Below, in pieces: positions 24,550 through 31,976 of a DNA stretch of 44,973 nt. Each line of letters begins with the position of its first letter. The stretch's first letter is position 1. Origin of the DNA: Desulfocapsaceae bacterium (GTDB taxonomy: Bacteria; Desulfobacterota; Desulfobulbia; Desulfobulbales; Desulfocapsaceae); contig JAQVER010000023.1 in NCBI GenBank assembly GCA_028697885.1, positions 1 through 44,973 on the forward strand, in the 5' to 3' direction. The translations under genes were made by a program, and so were the position numbers. The notes under the pieces were generated by a model, which saw only the letters and a program-made list of their open reading frames with translations, made no database searches and was not told where the DNA came from.

Positions 24550-26190
24550 TTAACAGACGTATTTAATCCCCAGTCGTTCGGCGGCATCTTTGTCGCTGAT
24601 ACCCAAGGCATCGGACATGCCCACGGGCAGACTCTGGGAGCGTCCCAGGGGTGCCATGATCTTTTTGGCCTCGGTGGAAATGGACATGAAGACCTCGCTC
24701 ACCCGTTCCGCAACCAGATCAGGGTCTAGCCGGCGGTACAGTTTCGGGTTCTGGCTGGTGATACCCTTGGGGCAGATGCCGACATTGCAGACGTTACAGC
24801 GGCTCTTCTCGTTGCCCAGGCAACCGGCAACCGACTGCATGATATATTTACCGATATGAACCCCGGAGGCACCCAACATGATGAGGGCCATACCGTTCTG
24901 GGTCACATTGCCGTTCTTGCCGATTCCGCCGGCCGCAAAGATGGGGATCTCGTTCTGCTTGCCTTGGGCCACCAGATCAAGATAACACTCGCGGACATTG
25001 GAGGCGATAGGATGACCGGTGGCGTCCATGGAGATATTATAGGCCGCTCCCGTGCCGCCATCAATACCGTCAATGAGCAGACCGCCGGCATAAGGGTTGC
25101 GCACCAGGTTGTTGAGCACCGATTTGGCCGAGGTAGAGGCCGAAATCTTGGGATAGACCGGAACCTTGTGGCCAAAAGCGGTGGACATGGTCTGGATCAT
25201 CTTCATGACGCTCTCTTCAATGGAGTAGAGGGTCTGATGCACCGGAGGAGAAGGCAGATCAACACCCTCAGGTACCCCGCGCAGACGGGCGATCAGCTTG
25301 GAGACCTTGAACCACATGAGCAGACCGCCGTCGCCGGGTTTTGCCCCCTGGCCGTACTTGATCTCGATGGCAGCCGGGTCGCACTGCATATCGGGGATGG
25401 CCCGGATGATCTCATCCCAGCCGAAATAACCGGAGGCGATCTGGAGGACGATGTATTTGAGATAGGGGCTTTTCAAGATCCATGGCGGACAGCCGCCTTC
25501 ACCGGTACACATGACCACCGGAATCCCCAGCACCTCGTTGCAGTAGGCCACGCCCTGGAGCAGGCCCAGCCACATGTTGGGAGACAGCGCTCCGAAGGAC
25601 ATGGAGCCGATGACAAAGGGGAAGATCTCACGGGTCGGAGGAATCCAGCCGCCTTCGCGCTGGCGTTTCAGGAATTCTTCCGGAGGAAGGGTGCGGCCGA
25701 GGGTGGTGGTCAGATTGAACTCATGGCGTCCGGCATCGAGGGCCGGATCGGTGAGCATGGAGATGCGGTCAAACATGATCCGGTCAAGCAGATTCGGACC
25801 ACTGACATTTCTCCGGCCGCCACGGGTCTGGGGCTGCCCCTTCTGGTTGTGGAAGAAGAGGGTGCGGTGCTCATTGGTATTGGGCACCGGCATGATAGCC
25901 TCATTGGGACAGACCATGGAGCACATGGAACAGCCGATACAGGTATTGGCCATATTGGTCTTCTGGCGGATACCGACAAAGGTGCGATATTCATTGCCGC
26001 GTGTCTTCTTAAGGACATCCAGCTTGGGCATTCTCTGCCGTCTATAGGCCAGATAAATGGCTTCTTTCGGGCAGACGGCGGTGCAACGGCCGCACAAGGT
26101 ACACCTGTCTTCCCGGTGCTGAATTATCCAGGGGAGGTCGGTGTAGCTTAAGCTACTTGGGCCAACGGATACGGATCGAGCTGAGACCAT
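24550..26190 (-). CDS. glutamate synthase FMN-binding subunit with N-terminal ferredoxin
   Basis: 546 residues, ATG at 26190 with AAAGGAA upstream, overlapping the end of the amidotransferase gene by 43 bp. The N-terminus holds a 2[4Fe-4S] ferredoxin (CTLCGRCTAVCP from Cys30; CIGCSMCSMVCP near 82). The rest is the Glu_synthase FMN barrel: MSFGALS, KYGQGAKPGDGG, IDGIDGGTGAA, AAGGIGKNG, and the 3Fe-4S ligand stretch CNVCNVGICPKG near 464-475. It receives electrons and ammonia and forms glutamate from 2-oxoglutarate. This shorter, ferredoxin-fused form is the type found in archaea and many anaerobes, rather than the 1500-residue GltB. Confidence 0.93.
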   Translation of the reverse strand: MVSARSVSVGPSSLSYTDLPWIIQHREDRCTLCGRCTAVCPKEAIYLAYRRQRMPKLDVLKKTRGNEYRTFVGIRQKTNMANTCIGCSMCSMVCPNEAIMPVPNTNEHRTLFFHNQKGQPQTRGGRRNVSGPNLLDRIMFDRISMLTDPALDAGRHEFNLTTTLGRTLPPEEFLKRQREGGWIPPTREIFPFVIGSMSFGALSPNMWLGLLQGVAYCNEVLGIPVVMCTGEGGCPPWILKSPYLKYIVLQIASGYFGWDEIIRAIPDMQCDPAAIEIKYGQGAKPGDGGLLMWFKVSKLIARLRGVPEGVDLPSPPVHQTLYSIEESVMKMIQTMSTAFGHKVPVYPKISASTSAKSVLNNLVRNPYAGGLLIDGIDGGTGAAYNISMDATGHPIASNVRECYLDLVAQGKQNEIPIFAAGGIGKNGNVTQNGMALIMLGASGVHIGKYIMQSVAGCLGNEKSRCNVCNVGICPKGITSQNPKLYRRLDPDLVAERVSEVFMSISTEAKKIMAPLGRSQSLPVGMSDALGISDKDAAERLGIKYVC

Positions 26191-27290
26191 ATTGTTAATT
26201 CCTTTCTATCTGGTGGAACGATAATAGTATGTTCACGCATGGGTTGAAAATCAAGGGATGGATCACGGTCGGGAATCATGGCTGCAACTCCGCACATTTC
26301 GGAAGCAATGGCCCAAGCCCCGTCTCTGCCGCCAACTGTGGCTGGACGCATCTTTTTGTGATCCATGACCAAAAGGCAGGTTTCGTCGGGCAGGGTACCG
26401 ATGACGGCATTAGGGCCGTCAATGATCAAGCGGCGGCAGGCATCACGCAGGCCTTTCAGGAAAACGCCCTGGGGATGTTTGTCCAGCTCCGCGTTCTTCA
26501 GCGGGGTGATGATATGTTTATATGCTTGCAGGGGCAGTTTGAGTTGTTTCAGAGTGTAGTGGAGGATATGGGCAAAGACCTCGGAGTCACTCTGATACCC
26601 CATATAACCAGGGTAATGTTTTCCCAGTAACCAATCGCGGATGGGCACAAAGGCGGTATTCTCGCCGTTGGTCATGGTGGCAATGCCCTGAATGAAAAAC
26701 GGATGGCAGGCATAGAGGTTGATGCCGTAGTTGGTGTTCTGTCTCCCCTGAGCCATGCACACCCGGGAGGTGATCCGGTTGTCATGGAGGGTCAGGGCGT
26801 TGCCGATTTCCAGGGGCCAGCCTACTTCCTTGATCATGGCCACATCGGGCCAGAAGGAGAAGGCGGTGAGGTCGTTGCCGTTTTCTTCCCCATTGGCCCG
26901 CAGGAAAAGGCGGGTGAGCATCAACTCATCTTCGATCTCCTCCGTGCTCAGTCCGTCAAAGGCGGCGGGCAACTTGTAAACCCGGACAAAATAGCGATAG
27001 CGGTCCTTGGCCTCGACCATAGCGGGATGGGTCTCAAATTCGTGGTCATATTTGAGCTCATAGCCACGTTGCGACATGATGGTGTTCAGGCGCTGTAAGG
27101 CTGCTTCACTGTGGGCAATTCCGGAAAGAACAGGGTGCTTTGAATCGTATTTGTAATCCTCAAAGTTCAGGCCGCGTAACAGCAGGCCAAGCCCGGAGCC
27201 ATCATAGCCTTCCTGCATGGCTTCCATAGCTGTGAGAACCTCATAGGGTGAAAAAGGCTCAAGGGCGGTTTTCAGGGCTAAACGGCACAT
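26148..27290 (-). CDS. glutamate synthase glutamine amidotransferase (class II) subunit
   Basis: 380 residues. The start is fixed by chemistry: class II amidotransferases need Cys as residue 2, and the ATG at 27290 (Met-Cys-Arg) has AGGAG eight bases upstream. A longer frame to 27380 would bury this Cys. The domain supplies ammonia from glutamine to the synthase barrel encoded next. Seen motifs include YDGSGLGLLLRG, YHSDSEVFAHI-like YQSDSEVFAHIL and NGENTAFVPI. It is the first gene of the three-gene operon, with its stop inside the next gene, indicating translational coupling. Confidence 0.92.
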   Translation of the reverse strand: MCRLALKTALEPFSPYEVLTAMEAMQEGYDGSGLGLLLRGLNFEDYKYDSKHPVLSGIAHSEAALQRLNTIMSQRGYELKYDHEFETHPAMVEAKDRYRYFVRVYKLPAAFDGLSTEEIEDELMLTRLFLRANGEENGNDLTAFSFWPDVAMIKEVGWPLEIGNALTLHDNRITSRVCMAQGRQNTNYGINLYACHPFFIQGIATMTNGENTAFVPIRDWLLGKHYPGYMGYQSDSEVFAHILHYTLKQLKLPLQAYKHIITPLKNAELDKHPQGVFLKGLRDACRRLIIDGPNAVIGTLPDETCLLVMDHKKMRPATVGGRDGAWAIASEMCGVAAMIPDRDPSLDFQPMREHTIIVPPDRKELTIWSQLDPYPLAQVA

Positions 27291-27421
27291 GCATGGTTCT
27301 CCTGATGAATGATAGTAAATCTGCTTGAAGGGCAGAGATTGTATTAAATAGTAGTACCGATCATCCGCCACTGCAACCACGCAGGAGCGAAAAAGACTAT
27401 TAAATTTCAGTGAGGACGAAA

Positions 27422-27450
27422 TTTTTACATCGAAAAAAGGTCTCTGTCAA
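27422..27450 (-). promoter_or_regulatory. putative sigma-70 promoter of the glutamate synthase operon
   Basis: On the reverse strand, TTGACA (27445-27450) and TAAAAA (27422-27427) with a 17-base spacer, about 130 bases upstream of the amidotransferase start. The -35 box is perfect; the -10 box matches 4 of 6. No sigma-54 box was recognised. The rest of this 357-bp gap (27291-27647) contains an imperfect inverted repeat, CTAACTTTAC with GTAAGGTTAG around 27586-27626, but no gene. Confidence 0.5.
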
Positions 27451-27647
27451 GGTCAAAGAGGAGAACAAAGAAGGGGAAAGTAATCAATGTTAAATATGGC
27501 GGAAAGGTGTCAGAGGGGTGATATGAATGGCTGATGAGAAAAGATGTCCTTTTTTATGCCCCTGTTCCTGACTTGAGACCGAACTCTCTAACTTTACAAT
27601 GGTGCCGTTTCTACGGTAAGGTTAGCCTGAGCCATTGAGGAGTTGAA

Positions 27648-28361
27648 TTATTCTTGCGGTATGTCCCGCTGTGCTTCAGATGCCAGGCACGTGTACAACT
27701 CTGCTTTCCGATCATCGTCAAGATCAAGAAATTGAGCGGCGAACTGATCACCCCGGACCCAAACCACTTTTGCAGCAGTTGTAAATATTAAAGGCGTCTC
27801 ATTGTCTCGCTGAAAAGGAATGGCAATGGATATCTCCTTATCAGCGGATAGAGATTTCGTCGATCCCTGTACTGCACATCCGCTTATGGAAATATCAACG
27901 AGATGCCCTTTCTCTTTTTCTTGGTCGAGTGTGTATTCAACCTGTTGTCGATGCATATCGAAACGAAGGCCCTGGCGTTTGCCGACATTGGTGAGGATCT
28001 CTTCCGCCTCCTCCAGGGTGGAAACATAAACTGGCTTGTAACCTTGAAATCTATTTGTAAATCTAAGTAGTTGTTTGAAGACTAGATTCTTTTTTCCCAC
28101 GACCCGGACAATATTACCTGCCTGCTTGGCGACAAGATACTCCATGATTTGTCGCATGGTTAAAATAGCATTCAGGCTGGCAATGGTACATTGGGAAAGA
28201 TCTGTAATGACGGCAAAGCCGGGTTTAAGGTCTGCTACACAAAAGCGAATATCGGTGTAGACCTTTTCCACTTCTCTTTTGTCGGCAGAAGAGGATAAGG
28301 TGATATTGAGTCTGTTTCTTTTTAAATCAGCAGTTACTTTTGACCTCTGATTGCCTGCCAT
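27648..28361 (-). CDS. STAS-like plus PilZ domain protein (c-di-GMP effector candidate)
   Basis: 237 residues, ATG at 28361 with GGAG upstream. Residues 1-115 look like a SpoIIAA/STAS-type fold (ITDLSQCTIASLNAI, then VVGKKNLVFKQL). Residues about 130-230 form a PilZ domain: the DISISGCAV element is the D/NxSxxG motif of PilZ, followed by IPF, VVWVRGDQFAAQFLDL and a final helix. The other c-di-GMP ligand motif, RxxxR, is not clear: only RQQVEY stands at that place, so binding must be tested. Proteins of this kind often control motility or adhesion. It is monocistronic in view, divergent from the permease. Confidence 0.75.
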   Translation of the reverse strand: MAGNQRSKVTADLKRNRLNITLSSSADKREVEKVYTDIRFCVADLKPGFAVITDLSQCTIASLNAILTMRQIMEYLVAKQAGNIVRVVGKKNLVFKQLLRFTNRFQGYKPVYVSTLEEAEEILTNVGKRQGLRFDMHRQQVEYTLDQEKEKGHLVDISISGCAVQGSTKSLSADKEISIAIPFQRDNETPLIFTTAAKVVWVRGDQFAAQFLDLDDDRKAELYTCLASEAQRDIPQE

Positions 28362-28431
28362 TAATCTACTCCGGAAATGAGGTTCTTGAAAACGATACTT
28401 CGATTTTGCATATTATCACTTTTGGGAAAAA

Positions 28432-28446
28432 ATGATAAGTTATCAT
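28432..28446. promoter_or_regulatory. perfect ATGATAA-g-TTATCAT palindrome
   Basis: A 15-bp perfect dyad (7-bp arms, one central base) in the 291-bp divergent gap between the PilZ gene (start 28361) and the permease (start 28653). Its size and symmetry suit a transcription-factor operator. Only one copy was seen, and no cognate regulator is encoded nearby. Confidence 0.35.
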
Positions 28447-28587
28447 CTGGTTAAACGTCATTTCTGTGCAAGGGCGGGGGCAGGTCTACGTTTGACCTCT
28501 TTCGTTGATTGCCGGCATATGACGTCAAGGGCAAAGGCTGACCTTGCCGTCGGGGAGCTATGGTAATTGCAGACATTGGGTGATATC

Positions 28588-28619
28588 ATAAGAAGGATTT
28601 ACGGATATCCGCTTCTTAT
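28588..28619 (+). promoter_or_regulatory. leader hairpin upstream of the APC permease
   Basis: ATAAGAAG (28588-28595) pairs with CTTCTTAT (28612-28619), followed by TTC; the loop contains the palindrome CGGATATCCG. It ends 33 bases before the permease start. It could be an attenuator or simply a folded leader. A second imperfect dyad (GACGTCAAGG with CCTTGCCGTC) lies about 60 bases upstream. No known riboswitch was recognised. Confidence 0.35.
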
Positions 28620-28652
28620 TTCAAAGAGTCTGGGGCGAATGAAAGGAAGGCA

Positions 28653-30428
28653 ATGAGCAAAAAAAGCAAAGCAGTCAAACTGGCGGAACTGCCGGCCACC
28701 GCGATCTGCGGTAATGATATCTCTTCGTCGGTACTCTACGTTTCCGCCTTGTCAATTGTCGCCGCCGGCCAATACGCCTGGGTGGCCCTGTTGATCGTGG
28801 CCGGCGTCCTCTATCTGTTCAGAAAGATATACGGGGAAGTGGTGGGGGCTCTGCCTTTGAATGGCGGGGCCTACAACGCCCTGCTGAACACGACCAGTAA
28901 ATCTATGGCCTCATTGGCCGCCGCCCTTACCCTGCTCTCGTACATGGCCACCGCCGTGATCTCGGCTTCCGAGGCCATGCATTACCTGAATGGTATTATC
29001 CCCACTCTGCCGGTGCTTTTCGCTACCATCTTCCTGCTGGCCCTTTTTCTGGCTATAACCATCATGGGGATTGGCGAATCCTCAGTCGTTGCCCAGATTA
29101 TCTTCCTCTTTCATCTTGTCTCTCTGGTCTTGCTCACCGGGGCAATCTTCCTGTATCTGTCTCACAACGGCCTGCAGGTCTTCCATAGCAACAATCAGTT
29201 GCCCCTTGCGCACGGTAGTATCGGGATGGCGATATTCTGGGGTTTCGCCGCGGCCATGCTGGGGATCTCCGGTTTTGAGAGCTCGGCCAATTTCGTCGAG
29301 GAACAACAGGACGGAGTCTTTCCCAAGACCTTGCGCAATATGTGGGTCGTGGTCAGTATCTTCAACCCCCTTATGGCCTTTCTGGCCCTGGCGGTCGTGC
29401 CCATTCCGGAAGTGAGCATCCATGAAACCAATCTGCTCTCTCACATGGGCCTGATCAGCGGCGGCAACTGGCTGGCCACCATGGTTTCCATTGATGCGGT
29501 TATGGTCTTGAGTGGCGCTGTTCTTACTTCTTACGTGGGGGTCACCGGTCTCCTCGAGCGCATGACCCTGGACCGGATCCTGCCGGGATATCTGCTGAAG
29601 AAGAACAACCGGGGGAGTTCGTATCGGATCCTGGTGTTATTCTTCCTGTTAAGCGGCTCTATCCTGCTGATCACCGGAGGTGCGGTCGAAGAACTGGCCG
29701 GAGTGTATACCATTTCTTTTTTACTGGTCATGGCGCTCTTCGCTATTGGCAACATTCTCCTCAAGGTCAAACGGGAAAAGCTGCCCCGGCCGGAACGGGC
29801 GTCATGGGTGGCGGTAATCGTGGCTATTTTTGCCGTATCATGTGCTCTTTGGGGAAATATCATCAAGGAACCGTTGCCTGGAGAAACGTCCAACCTGGCC
29901 ATCTTTGCCGAATATTTCATCCCGACCATCCTTTTTGTCACCATCATGCTTAACCGCATCGCCTTGATGGATATGCTGTTGCGGTTCATTGAATATCTTT
30001 TTATCCCCATCTTGAAACTGGTAACCAGGGCCAACGAGGCAATCAGGGTGACTATCAACAGGATCGAGTCTCAGGAGTTTGTTTTTTTCACCAGAGGCGA
30101 TAACCTGTCTAACTTGAATAAGGTCATGCTCTATATCCAGGGCAATGAACATACCCGAAAGATCAAGATAGTTAATGTAAGCCTCAATGCAGACAAGGCA
30201 GACGATGAAATAGCCGAGAAGCTGGACAAGGATATCGAATTTCTTGATCGCGAATACCCGGAAATAGACATAGAATTCATACGCATCCAGGGCGAGTTCG
30301 GGCCGGAGCTGATTCGTAATCTCTCAAAACAATGGAATATCCCGGTCAATTTCATGTTCATCGGCTCTCCCGGCAATAGCTTTCCTTACCGGGTTGAAGA
30401 ACTTGGCGGCGTCAGGCTGATCATCTAG
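28653..30428 (+). CDS. APC-superfamily amino acid permease with soluble C-terminal domain
   Basis: 591 residues, ATG at 28653 with AAGGAAGG upstream. Residues about 1-440 are hydrophobic with roughly 12 helices. Early AICGNDISSSVLYV and GALPLNGGAYNALL match the unwound first helices of APC transporters, where substrate binds, and GFESSANFVEE is in the sixth-helix area. The last 140 residues are hydrophilic (from about ITVNRIESQ onward), with alternating beta and helix pattern (KIKIVNVSL, IEFIRIQGEFGP, FMFIGSPGNSF) like a USP- or ACT-like regulatory domain; its family is not recognised. It probably imports an amino acid or polyamine under control of this domain. Substrate cannot be called from sequence. 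Confidence 0.82.
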   Translation: MSKKSKAVKLAELPATAICGNDISSSVLYVSALSIVAAGQYAWVALLIVAGVLYLFRKIYGEVVGALPLNGGAYNALLNTTSKSMASLAAALTLLSYMATAVISASEAMHYLNGIIPTLPVLFATIFLLALFLAITIMGIGESSVVAQIIFLFHLVSLVLLTGAIFLYLSHNGLQVFHSNNQLPLAHGSIGMAIFWGFAAAMLGISGFESSANFVEEQQDGVFPKTLRNMWVVVSIFNPLMAFLALAVVPIPEVSIHETNLLSHMGLISGGNWLATMVSIDAVMVLSGAVLTSYVGVTGLLERMTLDRILPGYLLKKNNRGSSYRILVLFFLLSGSILLITGGAVEELAGVYTISFLLVMALFAIGNILLKVKREKLPRPERASWVAVIVAIFAVSCALWGNIIKEPLPGETSNLAIFAEYFIPTILFVTIMLNRIALMDMLLRFIEYLFIPILKLVTRANEAIRVTINRIESQEFVFFTRGDNLSNLNKVMLYIQGNEHTRKIKIVNVSLNADKADDEIAEKLDKDIEFLDREYPEIDIEFIRIQGEFGPELIRNLSKQWNIPVNFMFIGSPGNSFPYRVEELGGVRLII

Positions 30429-30484
30429 TGCCGGGGAGGCTGGGGGCATCGGGGGCGGATCGTGTTTTACGTGCTTCCTTGCAC

Positions 30485-30627
30485 CTTGGTCAAATATCTC
30501 CAAATACTTACTTGAAAATCACAAAATCTCTTTGAAGCTATTTGTGTTTTTTTGCTCCATCAGGTAACGTCAAGATGTTATGTCAATATGTCGGAGAGAT
30601 ATGAACAGCTTGGTATTCTCAAGAAAC
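30485..30627. repeat. dispersed intergenic repeat, copy A
   Basis: Clearly alignable with 38417-38560 in the same orientation. Shared blocks include ACTTAC-TG-AAA, TTTGAAG-TATTTGTGTTT, CATCAGGTAACGT and GTCAATATG-TCG-A-AGATAT. The copies sit at the two edges of the accessory region 30.6-38.4 kb. No gene is visible in either copy. Confidence 0.6.
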
Positions 30628-30687
30628 AATAGACAGAATCTGCCTAGCACAATATTGTGGCCCTTTCTGTCTAGTATACTGTTGCAG
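30621..30687 (+). repeat. candidate first attC/att site (attC0)
   Basis: TAGACAGAA (30630-30638) pairs with TTCTGTCTA (30665-30673), enclosing the 12-bp palindrome CACAATATTGTG (30648-30659). It is followed six to seven bases later by GTTGCAG (30681-30687), which would be the R' box. The reverse complement of that box, CTGCAAC, is matched at 6 of 7 positions by TTGCAAC at 30907, the R'' box of the next site. This supports a cassette junction at 30681/30682. The arms lack the unpaired base seen in the other sites, so the call is tentative. Confidence 0.4.
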
Positions 30688-30997
30688 CCTTAAAAACCAA
30701 ACGACACTAAGCAGGGGGACATTTATCGTCCTGGAAAGATGAAAAATTTTGTGATTTATGGTACTCAGTGAAGAGATTTAAAATCGGCATAACAACGTTG
30801 ATGCTGATTTTAAATCTCTTCACTGTTAACTGCAAAAATTTTCCCCCTTTCCCTGCAAAGTTGACAATCCTGATTTTATAAGTAAGTCAGTGGAATTAAT
30901 GGCGGCTTGCAACAAGGCGTTCGAGCCACTGCGCTTCTCAGGGAATGATTGCTTCGCATCATTCCCCTCCGATGCTCGAGGCTCAACGCCTGCGCCG
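30682..30997 (+). other. gene-less cassette carrying a 25-bp stem hairpin
   Basis: A 316-bp unit between two putative cassette junctions, with no open frame of useful size. It contains a near-perfect stem: 30766-30790 pairs with 30801-30825 (25 bp with one G/T position) around a 10-base loop that itself holds CAACGTTG. Outside the stem, AAAAATTTT blocks at 30742 and 30834 extend the symmetry loosely. It could encode a structured RNA, a promoter or antitoxin-like element, or be a small palindromic mobile element. Confidence 0.5.
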
Positions 30998-31003
30998 TTA
31001 TGT
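30907..31003 (+). repeat. attC recombination site 1
   Basis: R'' TTGCAAC (30907-30913), L'' GGCGTTCGAGCC (30916-30927), L' GGCTCAACGCC (30980-30990) and R' GTTATGT (30997-31003). The L arms pair fully except for one unpaired base, C30922, the extrahelical base typical of attC. The middle folds further: GGGAATGAT pairs with ATCATTCCC. The exchange point is after G30997. Confidence 0.85.
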
Positions 31004-31029
31004 TTTAGTGAAATAGGGAATACAATGAT

Positions 31030-31854
31030 ATGCCCAATGCAATAATTGAAGGAAATCTTAACACAAAATTTGAAAAAGATTTGTTTCGTGCAGCATTAGA
31101 TAACCTTGAAAGTACATCAAGTCCACTAGCATTTAATAATTTTGCTTATGCCATCCGAGAATTAGCACGACATATTTTATCAAGAATTGCTCCCGACGAG
31201 GATGTCAAAAAATGCCCATGGTATAAAAATGAATCAGGTGACCCTGATATTCTTACAAGAAGAGAAAGAATTATTTATGCCATTCAAGGGGGATTAGAAA
31301 ACAATTATATAAGAAATACATTGGGAATAGACCCAAGGAACACGCTTACAAGATTTTCAAAAATTATCAAAAAATTAAATAACTTTACTCACATTAATGA
31401 ACATACATTTGATATATCTGCTCAAGAAATAACTCAACATTCCAAAGAAACACTCGAAACCTTAACAGAATTATTCAAACTAATAACGAGTAGTTGGGAA
31501 GCAATAGTAGTACCACTCAAAGAACAAATTGACGATGAAGTATTCGCAAAAGCAATTTTTGAAACCAACCCGACCATTGACACCATGGCAACCCACCACA
31601 CAGTTGAAAGTGTAGATGTTTATGCCCATGAGATTTCAAAAATTGATAGCAAGTATATTTACATAAAAGCTTATGGAAATTTAGAAACCGAACTGCAATA
31701 TGGATCTTGTGGAGACTTAAGAAGGGGAGATGGCGCGGTTATGCCTTGCTCTTTTCCTTTTACATGTGATTTCCGTTCTAGAACCTCTAATCCAAAAAAT
31801 ATTATTGAAGAAGATTACATCATAGTTGTAGATGAGAGCTCTTGGTATGAATAG
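31030..31854 (+). CDS. cassette 1 protein of unknown function, possible nuclease/defence protein
   Basis: 274 residues, ATG at 31030 (32 bases after the cassette junction) with AGGGAA upstream; an AT-rich gene. The N-terminal two thirds are helical: AFNNFAYAIRELARHIL, then RRERIIYAIQGGLEN and a KLNNFTHINEH segment. The last 80 residues look beta-rich: the strand-like IYIKAYGNLETELQYG, a DLRRGDGAVMP loop and a PFTCDF strand. There is no signal peptide or membrane helix. The layout loosely reminds me of small proteins described as predicted nucleases near prokaryotic Argonaute (pPIWI) genes, but I cannot verify that and no catalytic motif is certain. It is the sole gene of its cassette. Confidence 0.72.
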   Translation: MPNAIIEGNLNTKFEKDLFRAALDNLESTSSPLAFNNFAYAIRELARHILSRIAPDEDVKKCPWYKNESGDPDILTRRERIIYAIQGGLENNYIRNTLGIDPRNTLTRFSKIIKKLNNFTHINEHTFDISAQEITQHSKETLETLTELFKLITSSWEAIVVPLKEQIDDEVFAKAIFETNPTIDTMATHHTVESVDVYAHEISKIDSKYIYIKAYGNLETELQYGSCGDLRRGDGAVMPCSFPFTCDFRSRTSNPKNIIEEDYIIVVDESSWYE

Positions 31855-31886
31855 ATTTTATTTTGAAGTTAAATTGCAATAGTTGA

Positions 31887-31954
31887 ACATAACAATGCAA
31901 TTAACCGGAAAATTTGGCATGAGGCCAATTTTCCGGTTATCGCAACCGATAGGT
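31887..31954 (+). repeat. attC recombination site 2
   Basis: R'' ACATAAC (31887-31893), the exact complement of R' GTTATGT that starts cassette 1. Arms AACCGGAAAATT and AATTTTCCGGTT pair; TTGGC against GGCC leaves one extra T unpaired, the extrahelical base. R' is GATAGGT (31948-31954), one base off the GTTRRRY consensus. The exchange point is after G31948. Confidence 0.85.
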
Positions 31955-31976
31955 GTGTCAGAAATTCTCCATTCTC

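Noticed and set aside
24856..26151. Long open frame (431 codons) on the + strand
   Set aside because: It is exactly antisense to the glutamate synthase FMN subunit, whose motifs and Fe-S sites are certain; the + strand product is His/Gly/Asp-rich without any domain.
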